Origin: Candidatus Symbiothrix sp.
GTDB taxonomy: Bacteria > Bacteroidota > Bacteroidia > Bacteroidales > Azobacteroidaceae
Direction: 5' to 3'
Assembly: GCA_031270925.1 (NCBI GenBank)
Contig: JAISWY010000257.1
Location: 1-11,448 of the forward strand
Length of the DNA: 11,448 nt
This document shows, piece by piece, positions 1 to 7,150 of this stretch (positions are counted from its first letter, which is position 1; each line of letters begins with the position of its first letter). Both the position numbers and the translations under genes were made by a program. Below the pieces are notes generated by a model that was not told the origin of the DNA, made no database searches, and saw only the letters and a program-made list of their open reading frames with translations.

Positions 1-1
1 C

Positions 2-1345
2 CTGCTCGTCGCCTCGTATTTTTTCTATATGTGGTGGGATTGGAGGTATTTATCGCTCATTTTGGTCTGTTCCCTGACCAACTATTCGGCAGGCTTGTTG
101 ATGATGAAACAGGAAAGCGAAAAAGCCCGAAAGGCAGTCCTGATCATTTGTTGTACGGTTTGTTTCGGTATTTTGGGCGTGTTCAAGTATTACGACTTTT
201 TTGTAACTTCGTTTGTGGATGCGTTTTCTCTCTTAGGCGTTCAGTTGCAGGCGCATACGCTAAAACTGATTTTGCCGGTCGGCATATCGTTCTACACGTT
301 TCACACGTTGAGTTACACGATAGATGTGTATCGCCGCAAATTTGAACCGACGAAAGAAGTGATCCCTTTTTTCCTATTTGTGAGCATTTTTCCGCTGGCA
401 ATGGCTGGTCCGATTGAACGCGCAACAAACTTATTGCCACAAATTTATAAGCGTCGATCCTTCGACTACGCTTTGGCAGCCAACGGCATGAGGCAGATTC
501 TTTGGGGGCTTTTCAAAAAAGTAGTTGTTGCCGATAATTGTGCATTTTATGTGAATGAAGTTTTCGGCTCGTATTCCACACAAAGCGGCTCTACATTGGT
601 TTTGGGGGCGGTGTTGTTTGCCTTCCAAATTTACGGCGACTTTTCTGGCTATTCCGATATGGCAATCGGTATTGGTAAATTGTTGGGTTTTAGGTTCCTG
701 AACAATTTTAAATTCCCGTATTTTTCGCGGGATATTGCGGAATTTTGGCGACGTTGGCATATCTCGCTGAACACTTGGTTTCGCGATTATCTCTACATTC
801 CGCTCGGCGGCAGTCGTGTTTCCAAAATAAAAATTGTGCGCAATACTTTCGCAATATTTTTAGTATCAGGCTTTTGGCATGGCGCTAACTGGACTTTCAT
901 TGCTTGGGGCGCTTTTCACGCTTTGCTGTTTTTGCCCGAAATTTTAGCAGGGAAAAATCGAAAATATACCAATGACGTTGCCGAAGGAAAGCGATTGCCG
1001 AGCATGAAAGAATTTTTTCAAATAATGGGCACTTTTCTGCTGGTTGTGGTCGGGTGGATTTTCTTCCGTGCTGATTCTATCCAAGAAGCATTCGGTTATA
1101 TTTCAGGTATTTTCGATATAAATCTTTTTTCCGCCCCCTATAAATTAACGGAAGTTCGACTGATGCAGTTATTCGCATTCATCCCGCTGATGTTTTTCAT
1201 TGAATGGCTCGGCAGGCGAAACGAGTATGCTATTGCTGTTTTGCCTAACAATAAGGTTGCTCGCGGAGGGATATATATACTTTTGACACTATTGATTATC
1301 GAGTTTGGTGCCTCGCAAGAAACATTTATCTATTTTCAATTCTAA
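2..1345 (+). CDS. MBOAT family (AlgI-like) polysaccharide O-acyltransferase, 5' partial
   Basis: Integral membrane acyltransferase that probably moves acyl (usually acetyl) groups across the cytoplasmic membrane for O-acylation of an exported polysaccharide. The frame is open to the window edge: codons before the ATG at 29 read LLVASYFFYMWWDW, which is family-like sequence, so the true start lies upstream and only a few tens of residues are missing (447 seen). Visible family signatures are EFWRRWHISLNTWFRDYLY followed by IPLGGSR, then SGFWHGANWTFIAWG with the conserved His at 878-880, and a second His in AFHAL at 917-919. Many hydrophobic segments run through the protein. The gene ends 4 bp before the ATG of an SGNH-like protein, the usual partner of such transferases. 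The family call is secure; the acyl group and the acceptor are inferred. Confidence 0.93.
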   Translation: MLVASYFFYMWWDWRYLSLILVCSLTNYSAGLLMMKQESEKARKAVLIICCTVCFGILGVFKYYDFFVTSFVDAFSLLGVQLQAHTLKLILPVGISFYTFHTLSYTIDVYRRKFEPTKEVIPFFLFVSIFPLAMAGPIERATNLLPQIYKRRSFDYALAANGMRQILWGLFKKVVVADNCAFYVNEVFGSYSTQSGSTLVLGAVLFAFQIYGDFSGYSDMAIGIGKLLGFRFLNNFKFPYFSRDIAEFWRRWHISLNTWFRDYLYIPLGGSRVSKIKIVRNTFAIFLVSGFWHGANWTFIAWGAFHALLFLPEILAGKNRKYTNDVAEGKRLPSMKEFFQIMGTFLLVVVGWIFFRADSIQEAFGYISGIFDINLFSAPYKLTEVRLMQLFAFIPLMFFIEWLGRRNEYAIAVLPNNKVARGGIYILLTLLIIEFGASQETFIYFQF

Positions 1346-1349
1346 GGTC

Positions 1350-2216
1350 ATGAAAAAGTTTCTGGGACGGTTGTGTTTTTGGGGTGCTGCCATCTTCGTA
1401 GTCCTGAGTGTGATAGTTGCGGTTTCGTATTGTTTGGTAGCCATTCCCACGATAAACATTTCGGCGAATAAAAACATTCTCATCTTGGGAGATTCGCAAA
1501 CCGAATGTGCAATCAATGACAACTTGTTTCAGCGCAGCATGAACATCTCTCAAAGCGCCACCCATTATTTATTCTCTTACTGCAAATTAAAAAAGATATT
1601 GTCATCGAAGCAACAGATTGACACCGTGTTGTGTTCCTTTTCCTCCACCATCGCCAAAGAACAAGATATTTGGCTATTCGGTCCGGCAGTAAAAGGGCAA
1701 TTGGTCCCTTTTATGGGGGCAGACGAATGGAAGGTCTTTTGGGACAATGATAAACAACTGATGCTCAATTTAATTGTGCAATTGCCGAAAAACATCAGTA
1801 TTCCCATATTCCGCTCTGTCTTAGCCCGTCGTCCAGCCGTCGTGGATATTGGGGCATACACCGATTTATACCGTGATAAGTTGCAACAAGATATTCAATT
1901 GAGGGCTGAAGAGGTGGCGGACTCTGTGCTGGTGTGCTCGCCAATTGCACTGACGTATATCCGAAAAATGGCGGAACTGTGCGAGCAACACCACGTTACC
2001 TTTTGCCTGATCCGTTGTCCGTCTTACCAACCCGAAAAATATGGCTATCGCGAGGACGTTGCGGCATATCATCAACAGTATTTCAGCGATATTCCGTTTT
2101 ATGATTACAGCGACTTTGCAGTGCCCGACAGTTGTTATGGTGATGTTTCTCACTTGGATTTCAAGGGAGCCAAAATATTCAGCGCCTACTTGAACGAGCA
2201 TTTCGGAAAAGAATAG
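1350..2216 (+). CDS. Membrane-anchored SGNH-hydrolase-like protein, probable O-acetylation partner
   Basis: A 288-residue protein with one N-terminal membrane segment (about residues 8-31), which would place the rest in the periplasm. NILILGDSQTE (about 43-52) resembles SGNH block I, with a GDS serine at 49. DVSHLD near the C-terminus (D265, H268) resembles the block V Asp-x-x-His pair. The order MBOAT then SGNH-like protein is a recurring polysaccharide O-acetylation arrangement, so this protein probably completes acetyl transfer to the glycan or acts as an esterase. Start choice: a TTG at 1305 would also be in frame but lies inside the MBOAT gene; the ATG at 1350 sits just past the upstream stop and gives a clean signal anchor. 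Outside the two motifs, similarity to named families is not obvious by eye. The function is inferred from motif and neighbour. Confidence 0.75.
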   Translation: MKKFLGRLCFWGAAIFVVLSVIVAVSYCLVAIPTINISANKNILILGDSQTECAINDNLFQRSMNISQSATHYLFSYCKLKKILSSKQQIDTVLCSFSSTIAKEQDIWLFGPAVKGQLVPFMGADEWKVFWDNDKQLMLNLIVQLPKNISIPIFRSVLARRPAVVDIGAYTDLYRDKLQQDIQLRAEEVADSVLVCSPIALTYIRKMAELCEQHHVTFCLIRCPSYQPEKYGYREDVAAYHQQYFSDIPFYDYSDFAVPDSCYGDVSHLDFKGAKIFSAYLNEHFGKE

Positions 2217-2275
2217 TGAACGGGTTCCCGTATATATATATATAAATAGGCACATTCAAGTAATAAAGGCGATTT

Positions 2276-2308
2276 TTTGTACGACAACAGGGAAGTATAA
2301 AAGTTTTG
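2276..2308 (+). promoter_or_regulatory. Candidate Bacteroidetes-type promoter upstream of the GT2 gene
   Basis: TTTG at 2276-2279 is followed after 21 nt by AAGTTTTG at 2301-2308, which matches the -7 consensus TAnnTTTG except at its first base. Transcription would start near 2315, about 20 nt before the ATG at 2334. It lies in the 117-bp gap after the SGNH-like gene. One mismatch in an AT-rich gap keeps confidence modest. Confidence 0.35.
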
Positions 2309-2333
2309 CTTTTTCCGCTTGAATTCCGTAAAT

Positions 2334-3281
2334 ATGAAAAAAATGGCATTTATTTCGTTTATTCTTCCGGCTTACAAAAAAAAGTTTCTAAAAGAAGCTA
2401 TCGACAGCATATTAGCCCAGAGTTATTCCGATTTCGAGCTTGTCATTGTGGACGATGCTTCGCCGGAGAATTTGGAACAAGTGATCTCAACGTATAATGA
2501 TAATCGCATCCGGTATTTCAAGAACGAGAAAAATATCGGGGACGAAAATTTAGTCAGGCAATGGACACACTGCATCGGGTATGCCCGTGGCGAATATTTG
2601 GTTCTTGCAGCGGATGACGACGTGTATCATCCCGATTTTTTGAAGGAATGTGTTCGTTTGGCGGAAAAATATCCGCAAGTCGATTTGGTGCGCTCTCGTG
2701 TTGAGCAAATTGATAAAAACGGGGATCTGATTGGAATTGACGGAATCCTTCCGGAGTATTGTCTCAAATACGGCTTAGTGTTTTATTGGATGCGGGCTAC
2801 GGCATATACTTGTATCGGCAACTATATGTTCCGCACATCCGTCCTGAAAGAAAAAGGCTTTGTCGATTTCCCCTGCGCTTTTGGTTCAGACACAGCTTCC
2901 GCCGTTGCTATGGCGGAAAATGGGGTAGCCAACACCTCGGAGATGTTGTTCAAATTCCGTATATCTTCTATTCATTTGTCTAATAATAAAGGACGGCTGA
3001 AAGAAAAATTGGAGGCAAACACCCTGTTGTTCAAATGGCTTTCGGCGTTGAATTACGAGAGACCAAAAGACAGGGTGGATTTATTCTATTATAATCAGAT
3101 ACAATGGAACGATTTATATCTAAAATGCAACTACGACTATTTTAACGTAGTGATTAAAAACCTTCCCTTCTCAAAAATCGGATGGATTCGGAAATGTGAA
3201 TTGCTGTCGGGCAAGGACAAGATGATTATGGCGTTGCGGTTTATTTTGTGTAAAATTGAGAAGCTGTTTAAATTTCATTGA
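2334..3281 (+). CDS. Glycosyltransferase family 2 with an IS-derived C-terminus
   Basis: GT-A-fold inverting sugar transferase, expected to act at the cytoplasmic face of the membrane on a growing repeat unit. The N-terminal domain shows FISFILPAY (about 6-14), VIVDDASPE (about 37-45) with the nucleotide-binding acidic pair, and the metal-binding DxD-type LAADDDVYHP at 91-100. The length of 315 residues is normal for stand-alone members. The chosen start is the ATG at 2334; an in-frame TTG at 2319 and an ATG at 2343 are alternatives. The last six residues (KLFKFH) and the stop are encoded by the terminal inverted repeat of the IS remnant that begins at 3260, so the native C-terminus has been replaced. 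Donor and acceptor sugars cannot be read from the sequence. The enzyme may still work, because the catalytic domain is intact. Confidence 0.9.
   Translation: MKKMAFISFILPAYKKKFLKEAIDSILAQSYSDFELVIVDDASPENLEQVISTYNDNRIRYFKNEKNIGDENLVRQWTHCIGYARGEYLVLAADDDVYHPDFLKECVRLAEKYPQVDLVRSRVEQIDKNGDLIGIDGILPEYCLKYGLVFYWMRATAYTCIGNYMFRTSVLKEKGFVDFPCAFGSDTASAVAMAENGVANTSEMLFKFRISSIHLSNNKGRLKEKLEANTLLFKWLSALNYERPKDRVDLFYYNQIQWNDLYLKCNYDYFNVVIKNLPFSKIGWIRKCELLSGKDKMIMALRFILCKIEKLFKFH
3259..3275 (+). repeat. Left terminal inverted repeat of the IS5-type remnant
   Basis: AGAAGCTGTTTAAATTT here pairs with the complementary copy at 3762-3778 (16 of 17 bases). Its first 16 bases recur exactly at 7124-7139. It overlaps the end of the GT2 reading frame and supplies that gene's final codons. 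Confidence 0.8.
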
Positions 3282-3290
3282 AAAATAATT

Positions 3291-3671
3291 TTATTGAGCA
3301 TTGAGCATCAGCATAATGAAAGCGACATTGACGACGGCGACGCTTGCCTCGACAGTCCTCCCATAATCTTTTGCCAACCGTCTGCAATTCTGCAACCAAG
3401 CAAATGAACGTTCAACCACCCATCGTTTTGGAAGTAGCTGAAAGTCAGTTGCCTTGTCGGGACGAAGCGTAATTTCCATATCCCAGCCAAATAATAAACA
3501 AGTTGCCATTTCGGAAAACTGCCGGGTAGCATTCGCCGCCGACAACCGGTTCGTGTCATATAGCAAATTGCATCTAAGATGCTGTGCAGCTGTGTTCCCT
3601 TTTTCGCATTTTGTTTTCTAAAATTTTTTCTGTACTTTTGTACCGATTTTCAGTGAGGTTCTTGTAGCCAT
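3291..3671 (-). pseudogene. IS5-family transposase remnant (frameshift and internal deletion)
   Basis: Read on the minus strand, the N-terminal part begins YKNLTENRYKSTEKILENK then RKREHS. It shifts frame near 3582-3590 (one base lost) and continues as LHSILDAICYMTRTGC and RRRMLPGSFPKWQLVYY, the standard start of IS5-family transposases. Around 3478-3500 the reading passes to another frame that carries the typical C-terminus, FQLLPKRWVVERSFAWL then RRLAKDYGRT, including the Glu of the DDE triad. The middle, which should hold the two catalytic Asp residues, is absent. Only about 127 codons of an expected 240-270 survive, so the gene cannot make active transposase. Family lengths and motifs are from general knowledge; the frame changes are read directly. 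Confidence 0.85.
3610..3640 (+). promoter_or_regulatory. Exact-consensus Bacteroidetes promoter inside the IS remnant
   Basis: TTTG at 3610-3613, a 19-nt spacer, then TACTTTTG at 3633-3640 match the TTTG-N19-21-TAnnTTTG consensus at every fixed position. Transcription would start near 3648 and run out through the right IS end into the glycosyltransferase at 3795. The site lies antisense within the transposase 5' region. Confidence 0.55.
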
Positions 3672-3761
3672 GTTGTAATTATTTGCTTGATAATCACAAA
3701 GACACAAAATATTTCTCAGATAGCAAGCTGATTTTCAATCATTTATTATTATTTTCTGAAA

Positions 3762-3778
3762 AAATTAAAACAGCTTCT
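3762..3778 (-). repeat. Right terminal inverted repeat of the IS5-type remnant
   Basis: AAATTAAAACAGCTTCT is the reverse complement of the left end with a single mismatch. It ends 16 bp before the ATG of the downstream glycosyltransferase. Confidence 0.78.
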
Positions 3779-3794
3779 AAAAAAAGTAATAGTT

Positions 3795-4700
3795 ATGGAG
3801 TGGATAACATCAATAAAGGACAGTATCGGAAACAAGATAAAAAAGTTTGTACATGGAACCTTTGAGAATGTGCGGAGAAAAAAAAATCACGTGCTGTCCA
3901 CTTATAAGGATAAACCAAAGATTAAGGATTTGCTGGGTTCCATGACGACCTATCAACCTCGTGTGTCGTTTTTTGAATATTCCATTTTGTCAGTACTTAA
4001 CGGGAGTCTGTTGCCCGAAAAGATTTTAGTGTATGTTCCCAAAGGTTTTAAAGACTTGCTTCATAAACATGGAAGCATACTTAGTGATGTGTATGATTCG
4101 GGTTACGTGGAATTGATTGAAATGCCGGAAGATGTGTTTTGTCACAGTAAATACTACTATGCTTTTCAGGAATATGGAGAGAAAAAAGACATTGTCTTGT
4201 TTGATGATGATGTAATCTATTACAAAGATTGGTTATCCGAACTATATTCTAAATCACAAGAATATCCCGATCATAATGTCTTTTCCTATAAGGCTGTGGA
4301 AGTAAAAACCAATAATGGACAAATAGAGCCTTATGATAATTGGGTGCATTGCAGTAAGATATCCAAGAGTAGCAATGATTCTCTTTTGTATGTTGAAGCA
4401 GTTGGAGGTGCATTTTATCGGAGAAATTCTATGCGGAAAGAAACGCTCAACAAAGACAAATTCTTAGAGATCGCGACCAAGGCAGATGACGTATGGCTTT
4501 GGTTTTGTTCTTATCTGAACAAGAATAAAGTCAAATTTATTCTGCCCAGGAATGGGGCGAGGCTCCTATATACAATTCCAAATTCGCAAGAATCAGCTTT
4601 ATGGCGTGACAACATTTTGGCAAAAATAAATGATAAATACGTTTTGGATTGCCATAATTATTTTAAAGAGAAGTATGGTTTAGACATTACAAAACGCTAA
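3795..4700 (+). CDS. GT-A-fold glycosyltransferase (GT2-like), low G+C
   Basis: A 301-residue predicted sugar transferase. MTTYQPRVSFFEYSILSVL (about 50-68) resembles the start of a GT-A nucleotide-binding domain. DIVLFDDDVIYYKDW (about 132-146) holds a strong DxD-type acidic cluster after a hydrophobic strand. GGAFYRR (204-210) and TKADDVWLW (228-236) match the positions of later acceptor-side and catalytic motifs in such enzymes. No membrane segment is evident. The start is the ATG at 3795, the first in-frame ATG of this domain and close to the IS end. Base composition is unlike its neighbours: the line 4201-4260 has 17 G+C of 60, while 5041-5100 in the next gene has 32 of 60, which suggests separate acquisition. 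It precedes the GT8 gene by 12 bp, so the two are probably co-transcribed. The donor sugar is unknown. Confidence 0.75.
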   Translation: MEWITSIKDSIGNKIKKFVHGTFENVRRKKNHVLSTYKDKPKIKDLLGSMTTYQPRVSFFEYSILSVLNGSLLPEKILVYVPKGFKDLLHKHGSILSDVYDSGYVELIEMPEDVFCHSKYYYAFQEYGEKKDIVLFDDDVIYYKDWLSELYSKSQEYPDHNVFSYKAVEVKTNNGQIEPYDNWVHCSKISKSSNDSLLYVEAVGGAFYRRNSMRKETLNKDKFLEIATKADDVWLWFCSYLNKNKVKFILPRNGARLLYTIPNSQESALWRDNILAKINDKYVLDCHNYFKEKYGLDITKR

Positions 4701-4712
4701 AATCTATAAGTA

Positions 4713-5639
4713 GTGAAATACACGATCCCCCTCGTTATCGCTTTCACGCCCAATTATTTTATTCCGGCTGCTGTCTGTCTGCTTTCTATCTTGAAACATT
4801 CGGAGGAGGCGGACAAATTCCACGTGATTGTGTTGCTGAGCGAGGAACTGCCCGATGAGATGAAGCAAAAGCTACGGAAACTCGGCGGTGGGCGCATGGA
4901 TTTTTCCTTCCTCAACTTGGAAGGGAAGCTGACGGACATCTACGTCGATCCCAAATACACGGTTGCGGCTTCGTACCGCTTGTTGTTGCCGGAACTTCTG
5001 CCGGAATACGACAAGGTGGTGTATATCGACTGCGACGTGGCGGTGCGCAATAACTTGGCGGAACTTTACCGCAAGCTCGATTTGGACGGCAACTATCTCG
5101 CCGCGATTTTTGAGGCGCCACTCGACTCCCAACTTCCGCACCTGAAAGCAATCGGGTGTGAGCCGGGGCATTATTTCAATTCCGGATTTTTGGTAATGAA
5201 TTTGAAGAAAATGCGGGAAGACGGTATGTCCGCCAAATTTATAGAGGCGTCCAAAGCCGATTATTTGGAATTTCCCGATCAGGACGTGCTCAACCAATTG
5301 TGTAAGGGACACGTGATAGGGCTGCCGCCTTATTACAACAGCATTCGCACTTTCTTTTTGCCTCAGTACAAAAAAGAATTTTTGAAATACTATACGGAAA
5401 AAGATTGGGCGGACCTGCAAAATCACGGTACGGTTCACTATACGGGTACGAAGCCGTGGAACTCGTTTGCCGTCAGGTTTGAGGTATGGTGGCGGTATTT
5501 TGAGCAATTGCCTGCCGAGATAAAACGACACGCCGACATTGACAAGAAAACGTACAGACTGTTTAAGATATACAATACGTTGCCGGGACGAATCTTGATA
5601 AAAGGCGTCCAAGATTTATACCGAAAGGTAAAATATTGA
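4713..5639 (+). CDS. Glycosyltransferase family 8 (LgtC/WaaJ-like)
   Basis: Retaining GT-A transferase; known GT8 members use UDP-hexoses such as UDP-galactose or UDP-glucose. IPLVIAFTPNYFIPAAVCLL at the N-terminus is the donor-binding strand, VVYIDCDVAV (about 102-111) carries the metal-binding DxD (DCD, 106-108), HYFNSGFLVMNL (153-164) and DQDVLN (189-194) are typical GT8 blocks, and VHYTGTKPW (241-249) supplies the conserved His near the C-terminus. The length of 308 residues is standard. The start is a GTG at 4713, because an in-frame TAA at 4707-4709 excludes anything much earlier. A basic, amphipathic C-terminal tail (about 275-308) may dock on the membrane. The stop overlaps the next gene's probable TTG start, which suggests translational coupling. 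The linkage formed cannot be assigned. Confidence 0.93.
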   Translation: MKYTIPLVIAFTPNYFIPAAVCLLSILKHSEEADKFHVIVLLSEELPDEMKQKLRKLGGGRMDFSFLNLEGKLTDIYVDPKYTVAASYRLLLPELLPEYDKVVYIDCDVAVRNNLAELYRKLDLDGNYLAAIFEAPLDSQLPHLKAIGCEPGHYFNSGFLVMNLKKMREDGMSAKFIEASKADYLEFPDQDVLNQLCKGHVIGLPPYYNSIRTFFLPQYKKEFLKYYTEKDWADLQNHGTVHYTGTKPWNSFAVRFEVWWRYFEQLPAEIKRHADIDKKTYRLFKIYNTLPGRILIKGVQDLYRKVKY

Positions 5640-6505
5640 AAGTGGACAAGAAGAAATACGCATATTTGATCATCGCGCACAATGAGTTTGAAGTTTTGCA
5701 AAAACTCATTTCGGCATTGGACGACAGCCGGAACGACATTTATGTGCATATTGATAAGAAGGTAAAGACTTTGCCTGAACTTGTCGCGTGTCAATCGAAC
5801 TTGTTTGTCCTAAAAAAACGGATTGACGTGCGTTGGGGACACGTTTCGCAGATAGAATCGGAGTACGTGTTGTTTGAGGCGGCGTATTATTCGGCGGAAA
5901 GCTATTCCCGCTATATTTTGATTTCGGGAACCCATATCCCCTTGAAATCGCAGGATACTATCCATCGGTTTTTCGATGAAAACAGCGGGCGGGAAATTTT
6001 GCGGCTGATTGATTGGAACAGGGGAAATGCCAATTTCAAACTCAATTTCCGGCATTATTTTCTTCGCTCGTCGCAAGACGCAAATCCCCTTATCCGGCGA
6101 ACCGGGCATTTTTTGTGGCGTGTAGTTTGTGGCATTCAGAAAAAACTTACGTTGGGAAACAGCAAGATATATACGATTACCAAAGCCAACAATTGGGTGG
6201 CGTTGAGCGATGCTGCTGTCAAATTCCTATTGGACAAGAAAAAAGAGGTTTTGACAAAATTCCGCCGTTCATTTTGTGGCGATGAATATGTTGTCCCTTA
6301 TGTTTTTGAAAATTCCGGGGGCAGATTTGAAGCGATGATGTGCGAGAACTTGCTTTTCGACGATTTTGGAACGGGTAGCCGTCCGCGTGTGCTGACAATG
6401 GACGACTATGATTTTCTTGTCGCTTCGGATTATCTGTTTGCCCGAAAGTTCAGTCGTCAGCACGAAGATGTAATAGATAAAATCTTAGAAACTATTACCA
6501 AGTAA
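5636..6505 (+). CDS. Glycosyltransferase family 14 (core-2/I-branching-type), copy 1
   Basis: Predicted beta-linked sugar transferase of the family that includes animal core-2 beta-1,6-N-acetylglucosaminyltransferases; bacterial members occur in capsule clusters. Conserved blocks are YLIIAHNEFEVLQKLI (10-25), RNDIYVHIDKK (32-42), RIDVRWGHVSQIESEY (62-77), ILISGTHIPLKSQD (94-107) and CGDEYVVPY (214-222), whose Glu matches the catalytic-base position in the family. One oddity is that SGTHIPLKS has His where the second copy in this window and the family consensus have Asp (SGxDxPL). The start is a TTG at 5636 overlapping the GT8 stop in TTGA; a GTG at 5642 is the alternative. Length is 289 residues. 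It ends 24 bp before the convergent methyltransferase pseudogene. Sugar specificity is unknown. Confidence 0.88.
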   Translation: MKVDKKKYAYLIIAHNEFEVLQKLISALDDSRNDIYVHIDKKVKTLPELVACQSNLFVLKKRIDVRWGHVSQIESEYVLFEAAYYSAESYSRYILISGTHIPLKSQDTIHRFFDENSGREILRLIDWNRGNANFKLNFRHYFLRSSQDANPLIRRTGHFLWRVVCGIQKKLTLGNSKIYTITKANNWVALSDAAVKFLLDKKKEVLTKFRRSFCGDEYVVPYVFENSGGRFEAMMCENLLFDDFGTGSRPRVLTMDDYDFLVASDYLFARKFSRQHEDVIDKILETITK

Positions 6506-6529
6506 ATAAATCAAAAACTTACGACACAG

Positions 6530-7123
6530 TTAATCACAAACCATAGCAAAAAGTTTCATTTTTGTATGGACGACCGTGTACTTGGGTTTCGCTTCCTTAA
6601 TGATTGCTTCAAGGACTTGCGGATCATCGGGTAGATGCTATGTACAGATGGCGAGTTTTGGCGCAAAAATTTTCAACACCTTGGTTGCTCCCCTGAGCAT
6701 ATCTCGTTCTGCCCCTTCAATGTCTGCTTTGATAAAGTCCACACGTTGGAGATGATTCTCTTCAACGAAGTTGTCGATGGTTGTAATGTGAATAGTTTCT
6801 ACATGACTGCCATTACCTTGGAATACATAAGAATGTGCTCCCGAATTTTCCTCATTTAGTAAAATTTCCCAATCGCATCCTTCATCCCCCAACCCCTTTT
6901 GAACAGGTATTATCAATCCTTCCCGATACATTTTTGATGCTTCACAAAGAACATCAAACGTTTCTTTTGTGGGTTCGAAGGCATAGCAAATCGCCTCTTT
7001 ATACGCAGCATAGACACTGAAATCTCCAATCCATGCACCGGCATCTGTTACCACTTCTCCTTTCTTGACGGTTACATCGAATGTTCCGTCCGTGAATCCA
7101 TAAGGACCTTCGGGAAGATACTT
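6530..7123 (-). pseudogene. FkbM family methyltransferase, 5'-truncated with an internal TAG
   Basis: The family makes S-adenosylmethionine-dependent O-methyl transfers, often to sugars in polysaccharide or antibiotic pathways. On the minus strand the frame enters at 7123 with KYLPEGPYGFTDGTFDVTV, then the SAM-binding VVTDAGAWIGDFSVYAA, CYAFEPTKETFDVL, VDFIKADIEGAERDMLRGA and KLAICT. A TAG at 6638-6640 interrupts this where a Tyr is expected. The same frame continues with family-like HLPDDPQVLEAIIKEAKPKY to a TAA at 6530-6532. The N-terminal end is cut precisely where an IS terminal-repeat relic begins at 7124, and there is no native start. The gene is therefore dead twice over, although a GTG at 7054 could start a 138-residue fragment. 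It is oriented against its neighbours, so it is probably a leftover from an earlier form of the locus. Confidence 0.85.
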
Positions 7124-7150
7124 AGAAGCTGTTTAAATTATACAGCTTCT
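7124..7150. repeat. Minimal IS relic: two terminal repeats nearly abutting
   Basis: AGAAGCTGT (7124-7132) and ACAGCTTCT (7142-7150) are perfect 9-bp inverted arms separated by 9 bp. Bases 7124-7139 are identical to the left end of the IS5-type remnant at 3259-3274. The core 7125-7149 is bracketed by TTA at 7122-7124 and TTA at 7150-7152, which matches the 3-bp TNA duplication of the IS1031 subgroup. It separates a broken methyltransferase gene from a broken IS982 transposase. Confidence 0.6.

Larger units (their letters stand above)
3260..3777. mobile_element. Degenerate IS5-family element (IS1031-like), about 518 bp
   Basis: The element is bounded by near-identical inverted ends: GAAGCTGTTTAAATTT at the left (3260-3275) and its complement at the right (3762-3777) with one mismatch in 16. 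The flanking triplets are TGA (3257-3259) and TAA (3778-3780). Both fit the TNA target preference of the IS1031 subgroup, but they are not identical, so a target duplication is not proven. Inside is a minus-strand transposase remnant carrying an internal deletion and a frameshift, far shorter than a full element. It lies between the GT2 stop and the next glycosyltransferase, which starts 17 bp beyond the right end. Confidence 0.75.

Noticed and set aside
2220..2244. ACGGG-TT-CCCGT inverted repeat followed by a TATATATA run as a terminator
   Set aside because: The stem is only 5 bp with a 2-nt loop and no T-run follows. The alternating TA tract (2231-2244) resembles another at 1271-1279 and looks like simple low-complexity sequence.
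4872..5612. 246-codon open frame on the minus strand
   Set aside because: It lies entirely antisense to the well-supported GT8 gene, has no recognisable motif, and is a by-product of that gene's codon use.
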